From: Acetobacteraceae bacterium
Lineage (GTDB): Bacteria > Pseudomonadota > Alphaproteobacteria > Zavarziniales > Zavarziniaceae
NCBI GenBank assembly: GCA_947379865.1
Contig: CANCOY010000109.1
Span: 1 to 11,590, forward strand
DNA length: 11,590 bases
Reading direction: 5' to 3'
Notes under the pieces: model-generated
Databases searched by the model: none
What the model was told of the DNA's origin: nothing
What the model saw: only the letters and a program-made list of their open reading frames with translations
Shown: positions 6,798-11,590 of the stretch, one piece after another
Layout of the letters: the number at the start of each line of letters is the position of its first letter
How positions within the stretch are numbered: position 1 is the first letter of the stretch
Translations under genes and position numbers: made by a program

Positions 6798-7303
6798 CCG
6801 CGAAACCTCCCGCTCCGGGCACCACCGGGGGCGATGACGCCTTCGATCTGGAAACCTTCCTGCCCTATGAACTGTCGGTGGTCACCAACCGCATCAGCCG
6901 TGCCTTTGCCCGCCGCTATGCCGAGGCTTTTGGCCTGAGCATTCCCGAATGGCGGGTCATGGCGATTGTGGGCGCCTTTGCCCCGCTCTCGTCCAATGCC
7001 GTGTGCGAACGGGCTGCCATGGACAAGACCAAGGTATCCCGGGCGGTTACCAGCCTGGTTGCGAAGGGCTATCTGGAGCGCGCCCGCCATGCCGAAGATG
7101 GCCGACTGGTTGCCCTAGCCCTGACAGCAGCGGGCCGCGCCGTGCACCAGGGCATCGTGCCGCTGGCACGGGAGGTTGAGACCCAGCTTGTGGCCGTCCT
7201 CAGCGAGGCAGAGCGCACGTCATTGCGCCGCATCCTGCACAAGTTGGATGCGCGTGTGCGCGAGATCGCCCCGGACGGCGGCGCTGACGCAGACAACGAT
7301 TAG
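6782..7303 (+). CDS. MarR-family transcriptional regulator, probable repressor of the hmg operon
   Basis: DNA-binding protein of up to 173 residues with the MarR winged-helix fold. Dimerisation helices flank the core; the helix-turn-helix spans about residues 54-95 (PEWRVMAIVGAFAPLSSN, then MDKTKVSRAVTSLVAKGYL as recognition helix). The wing AEDGRLVALALTAAGR (104-119) has the family's D-x-R and LT residues. MarR proteins usually repress and are released by phenolic ligands; homogentisate or the hydroxylase substrate would be natural effectors here (inference). The gene is divergent from hmgA, 61 bases away, and an 18-base palindrome overlaps its start. The start is uncertain: GTG at 6782 has a poor ribosome site, while in-frame TTG at 6791 has AGGTGA 5 bases upstream and would shorten the protein by three residues. 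A weak plus-strand -10 (CATATT, 6768-6773) would put the transcript start almost at the GTG. Confidence 0.92.
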   Translation: MKRLSTAKPPAPGTTGGDDAFDLETFLPYELSVVTNRISRAFARRYAEAFGLSIPEWRVMAIVGAFAPLSSNAVCERAAMDKTKVSRAVTSLVAKGYLERARHAEDGRLVALALTAAGRAVHQGIVPLAREVETQLVAVLSEAERTSLRRILHKLDARVREIAPDGGADADND

Positions 7304-7313
7304 GCGGGCACGC

Positions 7314-7341
7314 TGCCCCCTTACCCATGGGCAAGGGGGCA
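7314..7341. terminator. Hairpin between convergent marR and LLM genes, possible shared terminator
   Basis: An inverted repeat with nine paired bases (TGCCCCCTT against AAGGGGGCA), one A/C mismatch and two further G-C pairs closes on a CATG loop. It lies 10 bases after the marR stop and 19 bases before the end of the minus-strand LLM gene, the right place for a two-way terminator. No T-run follows on either strand, so efficiency as an intrinsic terminator is uncertain. Its right arm shares bases with the palindrome at 7337-7352. Confidence 0.5.
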
Positions 7342-7352
7342 ACATGTTGCCC
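7337..7352. repeat. Perfect 16-base palindrome GGGCAACATGTTGCCC
   Basis: Every base of this site pairs with its mirror partner. It overlaps five bases of the right arm of the hairpin at 7314-7341, so the two structures exclude each other in RNA. It falls in the 57-base gap between the marR and LLM stop codons, where it could add to termination. As double-stranded DNA it could also be a dimeric protein site, but there is no promoter next to it. Confidence 0.6.
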
Positions 7353-7360
7353 GGAGTGCC

Positions 7361-8455
7361 TTATTCAGCAGCAAGGCTGATGGGGGCGTGGTTCAGGCGC
7401 TTTACCTGGGGCAGCACTTCCTTGGCATAGAGCTTCAGGCTGGCCTCGGCGTCGGCAAAGGGCATGCCGGCATAAGAGAACACGCCGTTGAAGGCGCAGG
7501 CGCCGATGCGACCGGTGAAGTCCTTGATCTTCTCGAAGGTCTGCTCCGGCGTGCCCCAGCACTGGATGCCAAGGAACATTTCCACCAGGGCGTCGCGGGT
7601 GCCCATGTCGTTGGCGGCTTCCTGCATCTGCACATAGTACTCATAGCCCTTCATCTTCTTCAGATGATCGCCTACGAGTTCATAGTGCTTCAGCACAGTC
7701 TGCCAATAGCCGCCAATGTAGCGGCGGGCCATTTCCTCGGCCCGGCCGGCGTCCTTGTCGACATAGGTCCAGCTGGCCAGCAGCGGCGCGGGCGCATCAA
7801 CGCCGTTCACCTGCTGATAGGTCGCGCGATAGGCGCCCAGTTCCTCCAGCACGGATTCCCAGGGCTTTTGCGGGATGACCATCACGCCGATGCCAAGCTT
7901 TGCCATGATCTGGGACGACTCGGGGCTGACGGCGGCGGCATAGGTGCGGCCCTTGAAGCTCTTGAAGGGGCGCGGGCGGATCTCGCGGCGCAGCTGCTTC
8001 ACATGCTTGCCGTCGTATTCACAGACGCCGGTCTCAAGCCCGTTGAGGATCATCTCGGCGGATTCGACGAACGTCTCGCGGCTGGTGTTCATGTCCTTGC
8101 CGAAACCGTCGAATTCCACCCGGCCAAGGCCACGGCCAATGCCGAGGATGACGCGGCCGTTCGACATGTTGTCGAGCATGGCGACCTGCTCCGCCACGCG
8201 CATGGGATCATGCCAGGGCAGCACCACCACCATGGAGCCCAGCTTCAGCTTGGTGCTCTTGGCGGCGAAATAGGTCAGGAACTGCATCACGTCCGGGCAC
8301 ATGGTGTAGTCGGTGAAATGGTGCTCGACGCTCCAGATGGAGTCGAAGCCAAGGGCTTCCGCCTGCTCACCAAAACCGATTTCGGCCCGGTAGACCTCAT
8401 GATCGCTGCGGGAAGGGTCGGTTCCCTGAAAAATCAGCGCAAGTCCGTTATCCAT
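7361..8455 (-). CDS. LLM-class (bacterial luciferase-like) flavin-dependent oxidoreductase
   Basis: Soluble TIM-barrel protein of 364 residues in the luciferase-like monooxygenase family, which uses reduced FMN or F420 to oxidise small organic molecules. Family features: LGFDSIWSVEHHF (35-47) after the first barrel units, KLKLGSMVVVLPWHDPMRVAEQ (69-90), the NGRVILGIGRGLGR turn (99-112) that holds the cofactor phosphate, and a C-terminal GTPEQTFEKIKDFT helix. An alphaproteobacterial FMN-type enzyme is more likely than F420, but this is not decided by sequence. The substrate is unknown. The ATG at 8455 has a strong AGGAGG site 9 bases upstream; that site is inside a predicted leader hairpin (8466-8482). 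The gene faces the DAO/GCV_T gene head to head and converges on marR, so it is its own transcription unit and need not belong to the homogentisate pathway. Confidence 0.92.
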   Translation of the reverse strand: MDNGLALIFQGTDPSRSDHEVYRAEIGFGEQAEALGFDSIWSVEHHFTDYTMCPDVMQFLTYFAAKSTKLKLGSMVVVLPWHDPMRVAEQVAMLDNMSNGRVILGIGRGLGRVEFDGFGKDMNTSRETFVESAEMILNGLETGVCEYDGKHVKQLRREIRPRPFKSFKGRTYAAAVSPESSQIMAKLGIGVMVIPQKPWESVLEELGAYRATYQQVNGVDAPAPLLASWTYVDKDAGRAEEMARRYIGGYWQTVLKHYELVGDHLKKMKGYEYYVQMQEAANDMGTRDALVEMFLGIQCWGTPEQTFEKIKDFTGRIGACAFNGVFSYAGMPFADAEASLKLYAKEVLPQVKRLNHAPISLAAE

Positions 8456-8465
8456 GGGTAGTCTC

Positions 8466-8482
8466 CTCCTGGCTGCCAGGAG
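8466..8482 (-). promoter_or_regulatory. Leader hairpin overlapping the LLM ribosome binding site
   Basis: The 17 bases form an exact inverted repeat, CTCCTGGC and GCCAGGAG around a single central base. In the minus-strand mRNA this folds as a seven-pair stem with a CAG loop. Its downstream arm supplies the first bases of the AGGAGG ribosome site (8470-8465), so the folded form would hide that site from the ribosome. The arm sequence may alternatively be a DNA site for a dimeric regulator. Confidence 0.5.
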
Positions 8483-8492
8483 CAGCCTTGTT

Positions 8493-8522
8493 ATTTTGCT
8501 GGCCTCTGCGGGCCATCAGCAA
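8493..8522 (-). promoter_or_regulatory. Weak candidate promoter of the LLM gene
   Basis: On the minus strand, TTGCTG (8522-8517), an 18-base spacer and CAAAAT (8498-8493) match the -35 and -10 consensus at three and four of six bases. A start near 8486 would place the leader hairpin at the very 5' end of the transcript. The match is poor and this is a guess from position. The other direction has a TATCAT box at 8619-8624 but no convincing -35 box for the plus-strand gene. Confidence 0.28.
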
Positions 8523-8635
8523 TCGGAGCACCATGACCGCAGGACTGCAACAGAAATTTCACGTGCCGGCGGGGCAGTAACCCGGGCGGGGGACCATCGC
8601 CTTTCCGGCATGCCCGGTTATCATTTCCCATTCCC

Positions 8636-8684
8636 AAGGATCGTTCCCTGGATCGGCCCAAGGATCGGCCCCCAGGATCCCCCC
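8636..8684 (+). repeat. Four imperfect 12-13-base tandem repeats (GGATCGGCCC type)
   Basis: The core GGATC recurs at 8638, 8650, 8662 and 8675, spaced 12, 12 and 13 bases. The units read AAGGATCGTTCC, CTGGATCGGCCC, AAGGATCGGCCCC and CAGGATCCCCCC. The array ends 14 bases before the ATG of the DAO/GCV_T gene, just upstream of its AGAGG ribosome site, and so lies in the promoter-proximal region or leader. Use as regulator sites, as an RNA structure, or a chance slipped-strand expansion are all possible. Confidence 0.7.
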
Positions 8685-8698
8685 AGCCAGAGGCTGCC

Positions 8699-11179
8699 AT
8701 GACCCACGTCGCCCCCCTGCCCTCCCATGCCCGTGTCGTGATCATCGGCGGCGGTGTCATTGGCTGTTCGGTTGCCTATCATCTGGCGAAGCTCGGCTGG
8801 CGTGATGTGGTCCTGCTGGAGCGCCGCCAGCTGACCTGCGGCACCACCTGGCATGCGGCAGGCCTGATCGGGCAGTTGCGCGCCACCGCCAACATGACCC
8901 GGCTGGCCAAGTATTCCGCCGATCTCTATCTGGGGCTGGAGGCCGAGACCGGGGTGGCCACGGGCTTTCGCCAGCGGGGCTCCCTTGCCATTGCCCTGAC
9001 GGCTGACCGGATGGAGGAACAGGCGCGCGGCGCCTCCATGGCCAAAACCTTTGGCCTCGACGTGCATGTCCTCTCGGCTGCCGAGGCGCGCCAGAAATAT
9101 CCCCTCATCCGGGGGGACGACATTGTCGGCGGCATCTTCATTCCCGCCGACGGCCAGGCGGACCCCACCAACATCACCCAGGCCCTGGCCAAGGGCGCCA
9201 GGCAGCGTGGCGCTCGCATTATCGAGGGGGTGACGGTAACCGGCATCACCCAGGCCAAGGGCCGCGCCACCGGTGTTGTTACCGACCAGGGCAGCATCAC
9301 CGCCGACCATGTGGTGAACTGCGGCGGCCTGTGGGGCCGGGAGATTGGCCGCATGGCGGGGGTGAATGTGCCCCTGCAGGCGTGTGAGCACTTTTACATC
9401 GTCACCGAACCCATGGTCGAACTCACCCGCGATCTGCCGGTGCTGCGGGTGCCGGACGAATGCGCCTATTACAAGGAAGACGCAGGCAAGCTCTTGCTTG
9501 GCGCCTTCGAGCCTGTGGCCAAGCCCTGGGGCATGGACGGGATCCCTGCGGATTTCTGCTTCGACCAGTTGCCAGACGACCTGGAACATTTCCAGGCGAT
9601 CCTGGAAACCGCCACCCGCCGCATGCCGGCCCTGGAGAACGCCGGCATCCAGCTGTTCTTCAACGGACCCGAGAGCTTTACCCCCGACAACCGTTATCTG
9701 CTGGGCGAAGCGCCCGAGCTTGATGGCTTCTGGGTGGCGGCCGGGTTCAATTCGATCGGCATCCAGTCGGCCGGGGGCGCCGGCAAGGCGCTTGCGGAAT
9801 GGATGGACGGGGGCGAGCCGCCCTTTGACCTGTGGGATGTCGACCTGAGGCGTATGCAGCCCTTCCAGGGCACCAAGACCTATCTGGCGCGCCGGGCAAC
9901 CGAGAGCCTGGGCCTGCTCTATGCCGACCACTTTCCCTATCGCCAATATGCCTCGGCCCGCAACCTCAGGCGGTCCCCCCTGCACGAGCGGCTGGAAGCA
10001 GAAGGTGCCTGCTTTGGCGAGACCGCCGGCTGGGAGCGCGCCAACTGGTTCCTGCCGCCAGATGCTGCCGCCCGTGGCGAGACGCCCGACTATGCCTATT
10101 CCTGGGGCCGACAGAACTGGTTCGAACACAGGGCCGCTGAACATATGGCCGTGCGCCAGACGGTTGGCCTGTTCGATATGTCATCCTTTGCCAAGTTCAG
10201 GGTAGAGGGGCGCGATGCCGAGGCGGTGCTGCAACGCCTCTCGGCCAATGACGTGGCGGTGCCCGTGGGCCGGCTTGTCTATACCCAGTGGCTGAACCAG
10301 CGCGGCGGGGTTGAGGCGGACCTGACCATCGCCCGCCTCTCGGAAACGGCTTTCCTGGTGGTGACGGCGGCGGCCAGCGCCGTGCGGGATCTGGCCTGGC
10401 TGCGGCGCCATGTGCCAGACGATGCCCATTGCGTGGTGGTGGATGTCACCTCGGGCGAGGCCGTGCTTTCGGTGATGGGGCCAAATTCCCGTGCCCTGCT
10501 GCAGGCGGCCAGTGGCGCCGACCTGTCGAACGCCGCCTTCCCCTTTGGCACCCTGCAACAGATTGAATTGGGCATGGCCCCGGTGCGGGCCCATCGCATC
10601 ACTTATGTGGGGGAACTGGGCTGGGAGATCTATGTCCCCACCGAGATGGCGCGCCATGTGCTGGACCATCTGCTCGACCATGGGGCCGATCATGGCCTGC
10701 GTCTGGCAGGCCTGCATGCCCTTGATTCCTGTCGCCTGGAAAAGGCCTATCGCCACTTCGGCCATGACATGACCGACGAGGACCATGTGCTGGAGGCAGG
10801 CCTCGGCTTTGTTGTGCGCACGGAGAAGGCGTCTTCACGCCTTGGGCCCTTCATCGGGCGCGATGCTGTGCTGGCCCGGCGGGAAGCGGGTTTTTCACGT
10901 CGCCTCGTCCAGTTCCTGCTCGATGATCCGGAACTCCTGCTGTTTCATAACGAGCCGGTCTGGCGCGACGGGCACATCGCCGGCAAGCTTTCGTCCGGCA
11001 GTTATGGCCATTGGCTGGGCGCCTCGGTGGGTCTGGGCTGGATCGCCTGCGACGCCCACGAAACGGCGGCTGATGTGCTGGCCAGCAGCTATGAGATCGA
11101 GGTGGCGGGCCGCCGCTGCAGCGCCCGGGCCAGCCTTGCCCCGCTTTACGACCCCAAGGGAGAGCGGGTGCGCGGCTGA
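8699..11179 (+). CDS. DAO/GCV_T two-domain flavoprotein, dimethylglycine/sarcosine dehydrogenase family
   Basis: Protein of 826 residues that joins an FAD-dependent amine dehydrogenase to a folate-binding aminomethyltransferase domain. Such enzymes oxidatively demethylate N-methylglycines and pass the one-carbon unit to tetrahydrofolate. The DAO domain starts with VVIIGGGVIGCSVAYHLAKL (13-32). H52 in GTTWHAAGL corresponds to the His that carries FAD covalently in mammalian DMGDH and SARDH. The domain closes with NSIGIQSAGGAGKALAEWM (about 351-369), then an FAO_M linker. The GCV_T part runs from about 430, with ITYVGELGWEIYVP and the ALDSCRLEKAYRHFGHDMT segment before LEAGLGF; a GCV_T_C barrel ends the protein. 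The ATG at 8699 has AGAGG 5 bases upstream. Length and domain order are those of DMGDH/SARDH, but many paralogues exist, so the substrate (dimethylglycine, sarcosine or another secondary amine) is open. No other C1 gene is nearby. Confidence 0.93.
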   Translation: MTHVAPLPSHARVVIIGGGVIGCSVAYHLAKLGWRDVVLLERRQLTCGTTWHAAGLIGQLRATANMTRLAKYSADLYLGLEAETGVATGFRQRGSLAIALTADRMEEQARGASMAKTFGLDVHVLSAAEARQKYPLIRGDDIVGGIFIPADGQADPTNITQALAKGARQRGARIIEGVTVTGITQAKGRATGVVTDQGSITADHVVNCGGLWGREIGRMAGVNVPLQACEHFYIVTEPMVELTRDLPVLRVPDECAYYKEDAGKLLLGAFEPVAKPWGMDGIPADFCFDQLPDDLEHFQAILETATRRMPALENAGIQLFFNGPESFTPDNRYLLGEAPELDGFWVAAGFNSIGIQSAGGAGKALAEWMDGGEPPFDLWDVDLRRMQPFQGTKTYLARRATESLGLLYADHFPYRQYASARNLRRSPLHERLEAEGACFGETAGWERANWFLPPDAAARGETPDYAYSWGRQNWFEHRAAEHMAVRQTVGLFDMSSFAKFRVEGRDAEAVLQRLSANDVAVPVGRLVYTQWLNQRGGVEADLTIARLSETAFLVVTAAASAVRDLAWLRRHVPDDAHCVVVDVTSGEAVLSVMGPNSRALLQAASGADLSNAAFPFGTLQQIELGMAPVRAHRITYVGELGWEIYVPTEMARHVLDHLLDHGADHGLRLAGLHALDSCRLEKAYRHFGHDMTDEDHVLEAGLGFVVRTEKASSRLGPFIGRDAVLARREAGFSRRLVQFLLDDPELLLFHNEPVWRDGHIAGKLSSGSYGHWLGASVGLGWIACDAHETAADVLASSYEIEVAGRRCSARASLAPLYDPKGERVRG

Positions 11180-11202
11180 CGGGGCAGCCAGGCGACCAGG
11201 CT

Positions 11203-11590
11203 TCAGAAGCGACCACGCAAGGCCGCAAGGCCAATCAGGGCTGGCGTCTGCCACGGCGGCAGTTCCACAGGGTGGAATAGATCGGCGCCCTTACGCGCAA
11301 GGCGGGCGAGATAGCGATCGACCAGCGGCGCCATGAGCACCGCAGGCAGCGCCACCTTTGGCAGATCACGCCGGCGTGACCGCGCAGAGGCCAGCAGCCG
11401 CCGCGCCTCAGCCGCCACCACAGCCACCACCCGGGCAAGGCCGGCACTGGAACGGCAGGCCAGAAAATCAGCCATCCGCACCCCTTCCGCCGCCAGTCGG
11501 TCGGCCGGCAGATAACAACGCCCCGCACCTGCCTGCTGGCCGAGGGTGGTTAGCAGGCCGGTCAGCGCCCAGGCGGTTCCCACATCCCGC
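11203..11590 (-). CDS. Squalene/phytoene synthase-like protein, C-terminal part, probably NDUFAF6-like
   Basis: The frame runs off the right edge (codons before the internal GTG at 11583 are sense), so only about the last 128 residues are present of a family norm near 270-300. The segment VGTAWALTGLL followed by GRCYLPADRLAAEGV matches the prenyl-synthase family around the second Asp-rich motif. At that motif, where catalytic squalene/phytoene synthases have a DVGED-like DxxxD, this protein reads TLGQQ. Both metal-binding acids are therefore lost, as in the NDUFAF6 (complex I assembly factor) branch. A non-catalytic, possibly membrane-associated assembly role is more likely than carotenoid or hopanoid synthesis, but the first half would be needed to judge. 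It converges on the DAO/GCV_T gene with 23 bases between stops and no clear terminator. Confidence 0.82.
   Translation of the reverse strand, partial: RDVGTAWALTGLLTTLGQQAGAGRCYLPADRLAAEGVRMADFLACRSSAGLARVVAVVAAEARRLLASARSRRRDLPKVALPAVLMAPLVDRYLARLARKGADLFHPVELPPWQTPALIGLAALRGRF

Noticed and set aside
5521..6837. A 438-codon plus-strand open frame opposite hmgA and the fahA start
   Set aside because: It is antisense to genes with clear family motifs, has no ribosome site or recognisable domain, and would run across the hmg promoter into marR. Long antisense frames are common in GC-rich DNA.
7388..8461. A 357-codon plus-strand open frame opposite the LLM gene
   Set aside because: The minus-strand LLM protein is full length with family motifs and a strong ribosome site; the plus frame has neither and is rich in His/Ala/Gly.
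8605..8617. Near-palindrome CCGGCATGCCCGG upstream of the DAO/GCV_T gene
   Set aside because: Only eight bases are symmetric and such GC-rich short palindromes are expected by chance here.
8621..10144. A 507-codon minus-strand open frame opposite the DAO domain
   Set aside because: The plus-strand frame holds the dinucleotide-binding motif and the HAAG segment; the minus frame has skewed composition (Gly, His, Gln, Ala) without a motif.

Overview
The window is GC-rich, densely coded chromosomal DNA that reads like an alphaproteobacterium. This rests on overall gene style, a type I QueF, an MhaA-like hydroxylase with a DUF2783 partner, DMGDH/sarcosine dehydrogenase-type flavoproteins and an NDUFAF6-like prenyl-synthase homologue; the genus cannot be fixed from this. 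I see no mobile element, CRISPR array, tRNA or rRNA. No stretch above 300 bases lacks a gene; the longest gap is 243 bases (8456-8698).

Left edge (1-1072, plus strand): the C-terminal two thirds of an EamA/DMT-type drug/metabolite transporter, followed after 17 bases by a complete queF (preQ0 reductase, queuosine synthesis). They look co-transcribed. queF meets the next operon tail to tail with only 3 bases between stop codons.

Centre (6720 down to 1076, minus strand): a six-gene aromatic catabolic operon in the order hmgA (homogentisate 1,2-dioxygenase), fahA (fumarylacetoacetase, GTG start), an MBL-fold protein with a degenerate metal site, an FAD-dependent aromatic hydroxylase, a 66-residue DUF2783 protein that overlaps it by ATGA, and maiA (maleylacetoacetate isomerase). 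HmgA opens the ring of homogentisate, MaiA isomerises maleylacetoacetate, and FahA cleaves the product to fumarate and acetoacetate. The hydroxylase plus DUF2783 pair resembles the two-component 3-hydroxyphenylacetate 6-hydroxylase (MhaA plus small coupling protein MhaB) that makes homogentisate in Pseudomonas putida. No 4-hydroxyphenylpyruvate dioxygenase gene lies in the window, so the operon may serve 3-hydroxyphenylacetate rather than, or as well as, tyrosine.

Control (6721-7360): a divergent MarR-family gene starts 61 bases from hmgA. Between them an 18-base palindrome fills the spacer between a perfect TTGACA -35 box and a GAATAT -10 box of the hmg promoter, and overlaps the marR start. 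This is a clear candidate for repression of the operon and autoregulation by the MarR protein. marR ends at a hairpin shared with the convergent LLM gene.

Right part (7361-11590): a luciferase-like (LLM) flavin oxidoreductase on the minus strand, with a leader hairpin that covers its ribosome binding site; a 243-base divergent region with four imperfect 12-base tandem repeats; a large two-domain DAO/GCV_T flavoprotein of the dimethylglycine/sarcosine dehydrogenase family on the plus strand; and, cut by the right edge on the minus strand, a squalene/phytoene synthase homologue that has lost its second Asp-rich motif and is probably NDUFAF6-like. I see no direct functional link between this part and the homogentisate operon.
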